From assembly GCA_944387745.1 (NCBI GenBank), contig CALXGD010000087.1, forward strand, positions 1-25,274: 25,274 nt of DNA, in the 5' to 3' direction. This document shows, in pieces, positions 1 through 8,423 of this stretch (its first letter is position 1; the number at the start of each line of letters is the position of its first letter). The position numbers and the translations under genes were made by a program. The notes beneath the pieces are model-generated. The model made no database searches. It saw nothing but the letters and a program-made list of their open reading frames with translations, and was not told the origin of the DNA. This stretch comes from an uncultured Oscillospiraceae bacterium (GTDB lineage: Bacteria; Bacillota_A; Clostridia; Oscillospirales; Oscillospiraceae).

Positions 1-698
1 ATATAGGACATGAGCTTCAGGGTTTTCAGACGGGGCTGGAGCACGCCGCGGACAAAATCAAAGATGTCATGGGCGGCGCAGTAGTCCACCATGTCCAGCA
101 GCAGCTTCTTGGAGAGAATATAGATGCCCAGACTCTCCAGAGTCTTGTCTGCGGCCACGGGGTGAACGGACAGATCGGTGACCCGGCCCTCCTCGTCCAC
201 CTCCACATACTCGGAGAAGCGGGGGGCGCCCTTCAGGGTGGGAGTGCACACCATGGTCACGTCCGCCCCGGCATCCAGGTGCCGCTGGAGCACTTCGGTC
301 ACTGGCAGATTCACTGCCATATCGCCCCAGGCCAGGATCACATACTCCTGACGGATGTTTTCCAGGTAGTCGGCCACGCCGGCCAGGGCGTCCATACTGC
401 CCCGGTACTCGCCGCCCCGCTCCGCATAGCCAAAGGGAGGCAGGATGCGCAGACCGCCGTGGCGGCGGGACAGATCCCAGTCCTTGCCGGAGCCCAGGTG
501 GTCTAACAGGGACTGATAGCTCTGGTGTACGATAACGCCCACGTCGGTAATGCCGGCATTGACGTAGTTGGACAGCATGAAATCCACCAGGCGGTAACGG
601 CCGCCGAAGGGCAGGGAGCAGGTATTTCGGGGGCGGGTCAGCTCCCCCAGGTTGGCGTCAGACCGGTACGCAAAAATAATGCCGTGCAGGTCATTCAT
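1..698 (-). CDS. glgD: GlgD, glucose-1-phosphate adenylyltransferase regulatory-type subunit (5' part only)
   Basis: This is the second, GlgC-like subunit of ADP-glucose pyrophosphorylase in Firmicutes; it partners GlgC in the cytoplasm to make ADP-glucose for glycogen. The first 232 codons are present and the gene continues past the left edge. The N-terminus reads [17 protein letters not shown], followed by a nucleotidyltransferase core with [16 protein letters not shown]. The glycine-rich AGGxGxRL signature seen in GlgC is replaced by [12 protein letters not shown], which is the usual sign of the GlgD paralogue and implies it is not the main catalytic subunit. The ATG overlaps the glgC stop as ATGA, so the two are probably translationally coupled, consistent with a defined subunit ratio. 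The C-terminal beta-helix domain is not visible. Confidence 0.93.
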   Translation of the reverse strand, partial: MNDLHGIIFAYRSDANLGELTRPRNTCSLPFGGRYRLVDFMLSNYVNAGITDVGVIVHQSYQSLLDHLGSGKDWDLSRRHGGLRILPPFGYAERGGEYRGSMDALAGVADYLENIRQEYVILAWGDMAVNLPVTEVLQRHLDAGADVTMVCTPTLKGAPRFSEYVEVDEEGRVTDLSVHPVAADKTLESLGIYILSKKLLLDMVDYCAAHDIFDFVRGVLQPRLKTLKLMSY

Positions 699-1903
699 GC
701 CTGCTCACCTCCTTTCACATCTTCCCGAATCATGGCGTGGGGTTTGACCGTGGCCTTGTCCCCGATGGATACGCCGCTGCCCACTACGGCGATGCCCCAA
801 TCCGGGTCCTCGCTGGGCGGGGCGCCCACCGCAGCTTCCTCGCCGATGACAGCGTTCTCCGCCACGATGGAGTAGGCTACAGTTGCACCCTTCTTCACCA
901 CGGCCCCGGGCATGAGAATGGAGTACTGCACGTCAGCTCCCTCCTCCACGGTGACAGAGTGGAAGAGCACCGAGTTTTCCACCGCGCCATCCACCCGGCA
1001 TCCGCCGGTAACCAGGGAGTGGGAGACCTGCGCGTTGGGACCGGTGACGTGAGGCGGTTTGATGGGCGTACGGGCATAGATGGGCCAGCTGGGGTCGTAG
1101 AGGTCAATGCCGCTGTGAGGAGCCAGCATGTCCATGTTGGCGTCCCACAGAGACTCGATGGTGCCCACGTCCTTCCAGTAGCCGTGGAAGCGGTAGGCCA
1201 TCAGCTTCTCCTTGGCGGCCAGCATAGTGGGGATAATGTTTTTGCCGAAGTCATTGGAGGAGTTAGGGTCGGCCTCGTCGTCGATAAGGTACTGGCGCAG
1301 CTTAGACCAGGTAAACACATAGATGCCCATGGAGGCCAGATTGCTCTTGGGGTGCTTGGGTTTCTCCTCAAACTCATAGATCTGGTCATTTTCGTCCACG
1401 TTCATAATGCCGAAGCGAGTGGCCTCCTCCAGAGTCACCTCCAGCACGGAGATGGTGCAGGCGGCCTCCGCCTTCTTGTGCTGGGCCACCATGTCGGAGT
1501 AGTCCATCTTATAGATGTGATCGCCAGAGAGGATCACTACATAATCCGGATTATACATGTCTAGAAATCCGATGTTCTGATAGATGGCGTTGGCGGTGCC
1601 CTTGTACCAGGTGCCCTGGTCCCCCTCCCGCATGTAGGGGGGGAGGATATGCACGCCGCCGTCGGACCGGTCCAGATCCCAGGGCTGGCCCGGGCCGATG
1701 TAGCTGTTCAGCGCCAGGGGGCGGTACGGAGTGAGCACGCCCACTGTATCGATGCCGGAGTTGACGCAGTTGGAAAGGGGAAAGTCAATGATGCGATACT
1801 TCCCACCGAAGGGGACGGCGGGTTTGGCCACCTGGCTGGTGAGGGCGTACAGACGGCTGCCCTGTCCGCCCGCCAACAGCATGGCCACAACTTCTTTTTT
1901 CAT
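695..1903 (-). CDS. glgC: GlgC, glucose-1-phosphate adenylyltransferase (ADP-glucose pyrophosphorylase)
   Basis: The enzyme makes ADP-glucose from ATP and glucose-1-phosphate, the committed step of bacterial glycogen synthesis. The 402-residue protein has the usual family length. The N-terminal nucleotidyltransferase signature [14 protein letters not shown] (residues 9-22) and [18 protein letters not shown] are intact, [10 protein letters not shown] marks the metal/substrate site and FEEKPKHP a sugar-phosphate contact. A C-terminal left-handed beta-helix region follows from about residue 290 with hexapeptide-like repeats. The ATG is preceded by AGAGGTGA at a good distance. It lies 55 bp after glgB and overlaps glgD by 4 bp, so it is the middle gene of a glgBCD operon. 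Confidence 0.97.
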   Translation of the reverse strand: MKKEVVAMLLAGGQGSRLYALTSQVAKPAVPFGGKYRIIDFPLSNCVNSGIDTVGVLTPYRPLALNSYIGPGQPWDLDRSDGGVHILPPYMREGDQGTWYKGTANAIYQNIGFLDMYNPDYVVILSGDHIYKMDYSDMVAQHKKAEAACTISVLEVTLEEATRFGIMNVDENDQIYEFEEKPKHPKSNLASMGIYVFTWSKLRQYLIDDEADPNSSNDFGKNIIPTMLAAKEKLMAYRFHGYWKDVGTIESLWDANMDMLAPHSGIDLYDPSWPIYARTPIKPPHVTGPNAQVSHSLVTGGCRVDGAVENSVLFHSVTVEEGADVQYSILMPGAVVKKGATVAYSIVAENAVIGEEAAVGAPPSEDPDWGIAVVGSGVSIGDKATVKPHAMIREDVKGGEQA

Positions 1904-1958
1904 ATGTCGTTCACCTCTGTTGTAGTGTAAACTCCCCGATTGGGAGGACTACGCCGGA

Positions 1959-4034
1959 TCAGGTCTCTGTTTTGCCGGATTTGGGGGCGGGCCGGGCCGC
2001 GGCCTTGGATTTTCGGGCGGCGGTCTTGGCGGCGGCGGATTTGCCGCTCTCACTGGATTTTTTGCCCTTTGCCGGCTTTTTCTTATCGGAGGACTTCTCC
2101 CCTGCCTCCTTCTTTTTCCGCACCGGACTGCGGCGGGTGCACTGATAGATCATAGCGGACATGGGGGGCAGGTCGATGGACAGGGCCTGTTCCTGGTCGT
2201 GGCAGGGGGTGTTCACCGTCTTGAGGGGGGATGTATCCCCCAGGCCGCTGCCGCCGAACTCCGCCGCGTCGGTGTTGAAGATGGGGGTCCATGTACCCGC
2301 AAAGGGGGCGCCCACATAGTAGCCCTTCCGGTGGACGGGAGAGAAGTTGCACACCACGATGAGTGGGGTTCCCTTCCGGTCCCAGCGGAGGAAGGCGATG
2401 GTATCCGCCTTGTTGTCGTCAGCGCACAGCCACTGGAAGCCCTGCCAGGAGTCGTCCTGTTCCCACAGGGGGGGCTGGGCCAAATAGAGGGCGTTGGCCG
2501 CCTTGAAGAAGGCGTGGATCTGGCGGTGGGGTTCGTACTGAAGCAGATGCCAGTCCAGAGAGTACTCGTAATGCCACTCGTTCCACTGGCCGATCTCAGC
2601 CCCCATAAAGGAGAGCTTCTTGCCCGGATGGGTGAGCATGTAGGTGTAGAAGGCCCGGACACCGGCGAATTTCTCCTGGTTATCCCCGGGCATCTTTCCC
2701 AGGAAGGAGCCCTTCATGTGGACCACCTCGTCATGGGAGAGGGGGAGAATGTAATTCTCTGAGAAGGCGTACATGAGGGAGAAGGTGATGTCCCGGTGGT
2801 TAAACTGCCGGAAGTAGGGATCCAGCTTGATATAGTGGCAGATATCGTTCATCCAGCCCATGTTCCACTTGAAGTTGAAGCCCAGCCCCCCATCGTCCAC
2901 CGGATACGTAACTTTGGGCCAGGCGGTGGATTCCTCCGCAATCATCAGCACGTCCGGGTGGGCGGCAAAGACGGTGGTGTTCAGCTTCTGGAAAAACTCG
3001 ATGGCCTCCAGATTCTCCTTGCCGCCGTGGATATTGGGCATCCAGGCCCCGTCCTGCCGGCCATAGTCCAGGTACAGCATGGAGGACACTGCGTCCACCC
3101 GCAGGCCGTCGGCGTGGTACTCCTCCAGCCAGAACATGGCGTTGGAGAACAGGAAGGAGCGCACCTCACTGCGGCCAAGGTCAAAGACCTGGGTGCCCCA
3201 GTCCGGGTGCTCCCCCTTTCGGGCGTCGGCATACTCATAGGTGGGACCGCCGTCAAAGTGATACAGCCCGAAGGCGTCTCGGGGGAAGTGGGCGGGAACC
3301 CAGTCCAAAATGACCCCCACTCCGGCCTGGTGGAGCTGGTCGATGAGGTATTTCAGATCGTCCGGTGTGCCAAAGCGGCTGGTGGCCGCAAAGTAGCCGG
3401 TGACCTGGTAGCCCCAGGAGGCGTCCAGGGGGTGCTCCATCACCGGGAGCAGCTCCACATGGGTGTAGCCCATCTCCTTGACATAGGGAACTAGGTATCG
3501 GGCGGTGTCTCGGTAGGAGAGAAACTCCCCCTCGCCAGTGCGCCGCCAGGAGCCCAGGTGACACTCATAGATGTTCATGGGCCGGCGGTAGGGTGGATTC
3601 TTGGCCCGGTAGTCCAACCAGCTTTGATCCTCCCAGGGGTAGTCCTCCAGCTCATAGTTCTTGGAGGCGTTGCCCGGGCGGGTCTCTGCGTGGAAGGCGT
3701 AGGGGTCCGCCTTGGCCACGACCTCCCCGTTCTGGCCGTGAATGGCGTATTTGTAAGTATCATACCGTTTCAGGCCGGGTACAAAGCCCGTCCAGATGCC
3801 GCCCTCCTGCTTCTCCAGGGGATCGGCGTTTTCGTCCCATCCGTTAAAGTCACCAAAGACACACACCTGCGCGGCGTTGGGCGCCCAGACCCGGAAGGTG
3901 CAGCCGCTCTGGCCGTCTACCTCATCCATATGAGCGCCGAAACACCGCCAGGCGTGGCAACTGCGCCCCTCGGAAAAGGCCTCCAGCTCTAAATACAGGT
4001 CAAAATCGGATAGTTTTTCATGGTTCTTGACCAA
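1959..4034 (-). CDS. glgB: GlgB, 1,4-alpha-glucan branching enzyme with a Lys/Ala-rich C-terminal tail
   Basis: The enzyme introduces alpha-1,6 branches into glycogen. An N-terminal CBM48-like domain (FRVWAPNAAQVCVFGDFNGW) precedes a GH13 TIM barrel. The nucleophile Asp is in GLRVDAVSSM (about residue 314), the acid/base Glu in MIAEES, and the third acidic residue in LPLSHDEVVH (about 435). I chose the TTG at 4034, giving 691 residues, because GAGGTG lies 6 nt upstream. An in-frame ATG at 4109 would start only a few bases after the predicted transcription start and has no ribosome site. The odd part is the last ~58 residues, a very basic Lys/Ala/Ser tail (KKKEAGEKSSDKKKPAKGKK and onward) outside the normal branching-enzyme fold. 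First gene of the glgBCD operon. Confidence 0.95.
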   Translation of the reverse strand: MVKNHEKLSDFDLYLELEAFSEGRSCHAWRCFGAHMDEVDGQSGCTFRVWAPNAAQVCVFGDFNGWDENADPLEKQEGGIWTGFVPGLKRYDTYKYAIHGQNGEVVAKADPYAFHAETRPGNASKNYELEDYPWEDQSWLDYRAKNPPYRRPMNIYECHLGSWRRTGEGEFLSYRDTARYLVPYVKEMGYTHVELLPVMEHPLDASWGYQVTGYFAATSRFGTPDDLKYLIDQLHQAGVGVILDWVPAHFPRDAFGLYHFDGGPTYEYADARKGEHPDWGTQVFDLGRSEVRSFLFSNAMFWLEEYHADGLRVDAVSSMLYLDYGRQDGAWMPNIHGGKENLEAIEFFQKLNTTVFAAHPDVLMIAEESTAWPKVTYPVDDGGLGFNFKWNMGWMNDICHYIKLDPYFRQFNHRDITFSLMYAFSENYILPLSHDEVVHMKGSFLGKMPGDNQEKFAGVRAFYTYMLTHPGKKLSFMGAEIGQWNEWHYEYSLDWHLLQYEPHRQIHAFFKAANALYLAQPPLWEQDDSWQGFQWLCADDNKADTIAFLRWDRKGTPLIVVCNFSPVHRKGYYVGAPFAGTWTPIFNTDAAEFGGSGLGDTSPLKTVNTPCHDQEQALSIDLPPMSAMIYQCTRRSPVRKKKEAGEKSSDKKKPAKGKKSSESGKSAAAKTAARKSKAAARPAPKSGKTET

Positions 4035-4120
4035 TGGGATCACCTCATTCCTATCGGGGCAGCCGCTTTTGCGTGCAAAATGACAAGCGCATAAAAACGA
4101 CACCCCCAATATTTATATAA

Positions 4121-4149
4121 ATTATACAACAGGTATCCAACACCGTCAA
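4121..4149 (-). promoter_or_regulatory. Sigma-A-type promoter of the glgBCD operon
   Basis: On the minus strand TTGACG (4149-4144) and a perfect TATAAT (4126-4121) are separated by exactly 17 bp. Transcription would begin near 4114, giving an ~80-nt leader before the TTG start of glgB. This spacing also argues against the upstream ATG at 4109 as the start of glgB. Confidence 0.85.
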
Positions 4150-4198
4150 GTCAAAAGGACGTGAAATGGAATTTTATAGGCAGATACAGTCCAAAGGT

Positions 4199-4240
4199 GC
4201 CCCGCCCCGAGCGCCGATACGCTCCTTCCAGGGGCGGGGC
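4199..4240 (-). terminator. GC-rich inverted repeat downstream of dacF, possible terminator
   Basis: Perfect 10-bp arms (GCCCCGCCCC at 4199-4208 and its complement at 4231-4240) enclose a second small stem, GAGCG/CGCTC (4209-4213 and 4220-4224). It starts 15 bp after the dacF stop and lies upstream of the glgB promoter, the right place to end dacF transcription. No clear U-tract follows on the minus strand (ACCTTTGG), so intrinsic termination would be weak. Confidence 0.45.
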
Positions 4241-4255
4241 AGCCTTCGATTGTCC

Positions 4256-5410
4256 CTATTCTGCCATCAGAAGCTGCTCTAGCAGGCGGGAAAAAATCTT
4301 TGGCACGGTGAGGCGCTCCACCCCCTGCGCTGCCAGAATCGGAATGGACGCCCGCACCTGACCGTCCACAGAGACGACCATCTCTCCCACGGTCTGGCCC
4401 GGCTCCACCGGCGCGGCCAGATCCTGGGCCAAGGTTACCTGGGAAGTGATCTGCCCCTCCTGGCTCTTCTGCACCAGCAGGTGGCAGTCCCGCGCCAGGC
4501 GGGGCTGGACCTGCTCTCGCTCCCCCAGGAGGACGGGGATGGGTGACAGGGGGGCATCTGGATACACACTGACCAGGGTATAGGTGGCAAAGCCGTAGTC
4601 CAGGAGCTTTTTGGCGTCCTCAAACCGGTGGGCGGAGGTGGGGGATTTCATCACCACTGCAATGAGCTCCATGCCGTCTCGCTCCGCCGTGGCGGACATG
4701 CAGTAGAGGGCTGAGTCGGTGGAGCCGGTTTTCAGACCGGTGGCCCCGGGATAAAACCGCACCAGGCGGTTGGTGTTGGTGAGGCCGAAAGTCCCCTCCC
4801 GGATGGAGTCCATCCAGATTGTGGAATATTCCCGAATCCCAGGGTGCCGGAGAATCAGCTCCCGGGACATAAGGGCGATGTCGTGGGCGCTGGTCACATG
4901 CTCCCGAGCGGGCAGGCCGGTGCAGTTGCAAAACGTAGTGTCCTCCATCCCCAGCTCCCGGGCCCGCTGATTCATTTGGGCCACAAAGGCGGTCTCGCTG
5001 CCGGCCAGATACTCCGCCATTGCCACGGCTGCGTCGTTGCCGGAGACCACGGTGATGCATTTCACCAGCTCCGCCACCGTCATCTGCTCCCCCTCTCTTA
5101 AATAGACCTGGGAGCCTCCCATGCCGGCGGCGTTGGCAGATACTGTGACAACATCTTCTCGGCTGATGCGGCCGGAGTCCAGGGCCTCAAAGATCAGCAG
5201 CAGGGTCATAACCTTGGTGACGCTGGCCGGCTCCAGCTTTTGGTGGGACTCCTTCTCATAGAGCAGCTCTCCGGTCTCCTTCTCCATCAGTACCGCGGAT
5301 GCGGCGGAGAGCTCCAAACCAGGCTGGACCGCCCCAGTGTCTGTCCCCACCGCCGAGGCGGGGACAGCGAGGAGCACAATGGTCAGCGTCAGAGCCAAAA
5401 CTCGCTTCAT
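4256..5410 (-). CDS. dacF: D-alanyl-D-alanine carboxypeptidase (DacF/PBP5 family, peptidase S11)
   Basis: A secreted low-molecular-weight penicillin-binding protein that removes the terminal D-Ala from peptidoglycan stem peptides. The start is placed at the ATG at 5410 (384 aa), giving a typical signal peptide (MKRVLALTLTIVLLAVPASA) with GGGAGG about 10 nt upstream; an in-frame ATG 14 codons earlier would bury the signal sequence. The S11 active-site set is complete: SVTK (63-66), SGN (123-125) and KTG (227-229). After the catalytic domain comes a beta-rich PBP5 C-terminal domain and a final amphipathic segment (IFSRLLEQLLMAE) that could anchor it to the membrane. It is divergent from the phage-like cluster and unrelated to its structural genes. 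Confidence 0.93.
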   Translation of the reverse strand: MKRVLALTLTIVLLAVPASAVGTDTGAVQPGLELSAASAVLMEKETGELLYEKESHQKLEPASVTKVMTLLLIFEALDSGRISREDVVTVSANAAGMGGSQVYLREGEQMTVAELVKCITVVSGNDAAVAMAEYLAGSETAFVAQMNQRARELGMEDTTFCNCTGLPAREHVTSAHDIALMSRELILRHPGIREYSTIWMDSIREGTFGLTNTNRLVRFYPGATGLKTGSTDSALYCMSATAERDGMELIAVVMKSPTSAHRFEDAKKLLDYGFATYTLVSVYPDAPLSPIPVLLGEREQVQPRLARDCHLLVQKSQEGQITSQVTLAQDLAAPVEPGQTVGEMVVSVDGQVRASIPILAAQGVERLTVPKIFSRLLEQLLMAE

Positions 5411-5648
5411 AGGACAAATGCCTCCCTCTCCAAATTGATTGCAGCTGTGCATTCAGGATGTGGAGGCGCAGGAGCTTCTATACCAGAGCGGGCTCCGGTA
5501 AATTTTTGTTTTCCGCCGGGCGCGTCTTTTACCATACCTCCTGACAAGAGCTTTTTTTGTAAAATCACGCCGCCGCAAAAGAAATTTTTCTATGCGTGGA
5601 CGAAAGGATGCAACTTTTGCCCTCTGCCCGCCCAGGGTGAGGAGGGAT
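5411..5648. other. Divergent intergenic region between dacF and the phage-like cluster
   Basis: These 238 bases are more AT-rich than the flanking genes in the 5500-5600 part (runs of A and T). On the minus strand TGGTATAGA (TATAGA at 5482-5477) resembles an extended -10 element that could serve dacF, but has no good -35. On the plus strand I found no pair of boxes with acceptable spacing, so how the phage-like cluster is switched on is not evident. A reading frame starting at an ATG at 5592 enters the terminase gene but has no ribosome site. Confidence 0.3.
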
Positions 5649-5951
5649 ATGGTGAAACAGGAAACTAAAAAACTGGACCGGGCACTGCTGCTGGAGCAAA
5701 TGCGGAAGCTAGCCTGCGCCAAGGTAAACGACGCTGTCAAGCTGGCCTTCCTCCCGGAGGAGGAGCGGGACACCATCGGGCGGCTGGATCTGTCTGCCCT
5801 AACTGAGTTCCGGCGCAGCGGCGCGGGGACGGTGGAGATGAAGTTTACCGACCGGATGCGGGCTCTGGAGCGGCTGCTGGAGCTGAGCGGCCCCGGTGGA
5901 GAGGACCAGCTGGAGGACTTTCTCCGGCGTATGGAGGGGCTGGAGGATTGA
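5649..5951 (+). CDS. Putative phage terminase small subunit
   Basis: A small acidic, helix-rich protein of 100 residues immediately before the large terminase gene, where the DNA-recognition subunit of the packaging motor normally sits. The segment KVNDAVKLAFL followed by LTEFRRSGAGTVEMKFTDRM resembles small proteins annotated as terminase small subunit in clostridial prophages, but I see no clear helix-turn-helix, so the call rests largely on position. Start choice: ATG at 5649 or the adjacent in-frame GTG at 5652; the GAGGAGGG just upstream is better spaced for the GTG. The stop overlaps the TTG start of the large terminase gene. Confidence 0.6.
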   Translation: MVKQETKKLDRALLLEQMRKLACAKVNDAVKLAFLPEEERDTIGRLDLSALTEFRRSGAGTVEMKFTDRMRALERLLELSGPGGEDQLEDFLRRMEGLED

Positions 5952-7204
5952 AGGGATTGAAATTTTCTCCCAAGCAGAGGAGAGTCCTCACCTGGTGGCG
6001 GCCCAGCTCCCAGGACAGCTGCTACGACGCCATCCTCTGCGACGGGGCGGTGCGCAGTGGAAAAACACTGTGTACCGGACTGTCCTTCTTCTGTTGGGCC
6101 ATGACCTGTTTTTCGGGGAAAACCTTTGCCCTGTGCGGTAAATCCGTCCCGGCGGTGCGGCGGAATCTTCTACAGGAGTTGCGGCCGCTGCTCCGAAAAA
6201 TGGGCTTTCGATTGGATGAGCGCAGCTCACAAAATCGAATCGAAGTCACCCTGGGCCGGCGGCAGAACACCTTTTACCTGTTCGGCGGTCTGGACGAGCG
6301 GTCCGCCGCCCTGGTCCAGGGAATCACCCTGGCGGGGGCGCTCCTGGACGAGGCGGCGCTGATGCCCCGCTCCTTTGTGGAGCAGATGTGCGCCCGCTGC
6401 TCGGTGGAGGGGAGCCGGCTGTGGTTCTCCTGCAATCCAGAGAGTCCGGCCCACTGGTTTTATCGGGAGTGGGTGCAGAAGGCCACCGAGAAAAACGTCC
6501 TACGGCTGACTTTTACCATGGGAGACAACCCGGGGCTCTCCCCGGAGATCGTACAGCGGTATGAGTCCTTGTTTCAGGGGGCCTTCTACCGGCGGTTTAT
6601 CCTGGGGGAGTGGACGGAGGCGGAGGGGCTGGTCTACGATTTCTTTGGGCCAGAGCTGGTACGAAAGGTCCCGGAGGATTTGGCCGGGCCCTGGTATATC
6701 TCCTGCGACTACGGGACCGTGAACCCTACCTCTATGGGACTGTGGGGACAAAAGGGCGGGGTGTGGTATCGGGTAAAGGAGTTTTACTACGACTCCCGAA
6801 GGGAGCGGCGGCAGAAAACAGACGGGGAGTACGCCCGGGACCTGGCGGAGCTGGCCGGTGGGCGGACCCTGAGCGGCGTGATCGCAGACCCATCAGCGGC
6901 CAGCTTTTTGGAGCTGCTCCGCCGGGAGGGGTGGCCGGTGTACAAAGCTCAAAATGACGTGCTCTCTGGCATCCGTATTACAGCGGAGCTGCTGCGGTCG
7001 GGAAAGCTGGTCATCTGCTCCCCCTGTGAGGACGCCATTCGGGAGTTTGGCCTGTACCGGTGGGATACCTCCGGAACCGCAGGCGACCGGGTCATCAAAG
7101 AACACGACCACGCCATGGATGAGATCCGCTACTTTGCCGCCACGGTGGCGGCAAAAAGTGGCGGCGGTTTTTTTGCCGGAAGCGTGGAGCGGAACATCGG
7201 ATAA
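5948..7204 (+). CDS. terL: Phage terminase large subunit (ATPase/nuclease)
   Basis: The motor protein that cuts and pumps DNA into proheads. The 418-residue protein has both domains. In the ATPase, Walker A is GAVRSGKT (33-40) and Walker B ALLDEAA (131-137), with the catalytic Glu at 135. In the RNase H-like nuclease the three metal-binding aspartates are in SCDYG (D254), VIADPS (D314) and HAMDEIRY (D391). All key residues are intact, so the enzyme looks functional. It starts with TTG overlapping the stop of the preceding gene (TTGA); an in-frame TTG at 5957 is an alternative, with GGAGG about 10 nt upstream. It resembles the PBSX XtmB/Terminase_6 type. Confidence 0.93.
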   Translation: MKGLKFSPKQRRVLTWWRPSSQDSCYDAILCDGAVRSGKTLCTGLSFFCWAMTCFSGKTFALCGKSVPAVRRNLLQELRPLLRKMGFRLDERSSQNRIEVTLGRRQNTFYLFGGLDERSAALVQGITLAGALLDEAALMPRSFVEQMCARCSVEGSRLWFSCNPESPAHWFYREWVQKATEKNVLRLTFTMGDNPGLSPEIVQRYESLFQGAFYRRFILGEWTEAEGLVYDFFGPELVRKVPEDLAGPWYISCDYGTVNPTSMGLWGQKGGVWYRVKEFYYDSRRERRQKTDGEYARDLAELAGGRTLSGVIADPSAASFLELLRREGWPVYKAQNDVLSGIRITAELLRSGKLVICSPCEDAIREFGLYRWDTSGTAGDRVIKEHDHAMDEIRYFAATVAAKSGGGFFAGSVERNIG

Positions 7205-7280
7205 AAAATAGCCAGGCACGCCCTCTCTTACCGTTTGGACGCGCCGGACGTGGAGATCCGAGAAACGGAGGAAGGTAATT

Positions 7281-8423
7281 TTGAAATGGTTTGCGAAGAA
7301 AAAACCGGAGGTCCGACTCCCCCAGGTACAGCTGCGGGACACGGCGCATCACCCCTTTGGGGCGGTGGACCGGTACGTCCCGCTAGGCCGGGGAGAGCTG
7401 GACCTGTACCGCTCCATCCGGGAGGCGGTGCCCATTGTGGACGCCGCCATTCTCAAGCTGGTGCGGCTGTGCGGGGGTGTGTTGGTCCGGTGCCCAGACC
7501 CAGCGGGCCAGGAGGAATTGGATCGTTTTTTGCTCCAGGTGGACACCGGGAGGGGCCAGACAGGGATCCAGTCCTTTTTGGACCAGTATCTGGACTCCAT
7601 GTTTACCTGCGGCCAGGGGGTGGGTGAGATGGTCCTGACCCCAGACGGGCGGGACATCGCCGCCCTGCTGTGCGCCGACCCCGGCCAGGTGGAGGTCCAG
7701 GAAGGGGACACCCCCCTGGATTTCCGGCTGTGCGCACGGGACCGGGGCGGACAGCTCCAGGAGCTACCCTGGCAGGAACTCCTATTGTTCACCCCCTTTC
7801 AGCCGGGGACGGACTTCCCCTATGGGGCGTCACTGCTCCGGTCCATGCCCTTCTTGTGTGGCATCCTGCTGAAAATCTATCAGGCCATTGGCCAGAACTG
7901 GGAGCGGGCGGGCAGCCTGCGCTTTGCGGTGGTGTGCAAACCCGGCGAGGGGGACGGCCTGTCCGCCCAGGAGCGGGGGGAGCTGGTGGCCAGGGAGTGG
8001 TCCTCTGCTATGGGCTCTACCCGACAGGGGGCGGTGAGGGACTTTGTGGCGGTAGGGGACGTGGACATTAAAGTCATTGGGGCGGACAGTCAGATCCTAG
8101 ACAGCGAGGTGCCGGTGCGGCAGATTTTGGAGCAGCTCATTGCCCGGACGGGGATTCCCCCCTTTCTGCTTGGACTATCCTGGTCGTCCACCGAGCGCAT
8201 GAGCGCCCAACAGGCCGACCTGCTCACCAGCGAGATCACTGCCATCCGGCGGAATGTGGAGCCTGTGATACGGAAAATTAGTTCTCTGTGGATGCGCCTC
8301 CACGGGATCCCGGGCCAAGCCACCGTGGACTGGGAGGATATCAATCTCCAGGACCTGGTAGAGGAGGCCAGAGCCGCCCTCTATCGGGCCCAGACAGAAC
8401 AGATCAGAAGGGAGAACACATGA
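7281..8423 (+). CDS. Phage portal protein (PBSX/XkdE-type)
   Basis: Portal proteins form the dodecameric ring at the unique capsid vertex through which DNA enters and leaves. The 380-residue protein follows the large terminase and precedes the protease, the standard portal position. Portal-like features are the N-terminal SIREAVPIVDAAILKLVRLC helix, LLLFTPFQPGTDFPYGASLL in the body, and IARTGIPPFLLGLSWSSTER followed by a long C-terminal helical region, typical of the clip/wing/crown arrangement. The start is a TTG at 7281 preceded by GGAGGAAGG at 5-6 nt. A weak pairing CCGTTT/AAACGG (7231-7236, 7263-7268) touches the ribosome site. The stop overlaps the next ATG as ATGA. Confidence 0.88.
   Translation: MKWFAKKKPEVRLPQVQLRDTAHHPFGAVDRYVPLGRGELDLYRSIREAVPIVDAAILKLVRLCGGVLVRCPDPAGQEELDRFLLQVDTGRGQTGIQSFLDQYLDSMFTCGQGVGEMVLTPDGRDIAALLCADPGQVEVQEGDTPLDFRLCARDRGGQLQELPWQELLLFTPFQPGTDFPYGASLLRSMPFLCGILLKIYQAIGQNWERAGSLRFAVVCKPGEGDGLSAQERGELVAREWSSAMGSTRQGAVRDFVAVGDVDIKVIGADSQILDSEVPVRQILEQLIARTGIPPFLLGLSWSSTERMSAQQADLLTSEITAIRRNVEPVIRKISSLWMRLHGIPGQATVDWEDINLQDLVEEARAALYRAQTEQIRRENT

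Noticed and set aside
737..1564. 275-codon plus-strand frame inside glgC
   Set aside because: Antisense shadow of glgC, which has all family motifs on the minus strand.
4035..4109. Upstream ATG extension of glgB (25 extra codons)
   Set aside because: It would start about 5 nt after the predicted transcription start, has no ribosome site, and its residues do not resemble a branching enzyme N-terminus.
5540..5570. Possible attachment-site repeat shared with 18861-18875
   Set aside because: Only a short T-run (TTTTTTGT) is shared; this is chance-level similarity and no integrase is present.
5592..5648. Upstream ATG extension of the terminase small subunit
   Set aside because: No ribosome site before 5592, whereas GAGGAGGG sits before the 5649/5652 starts.
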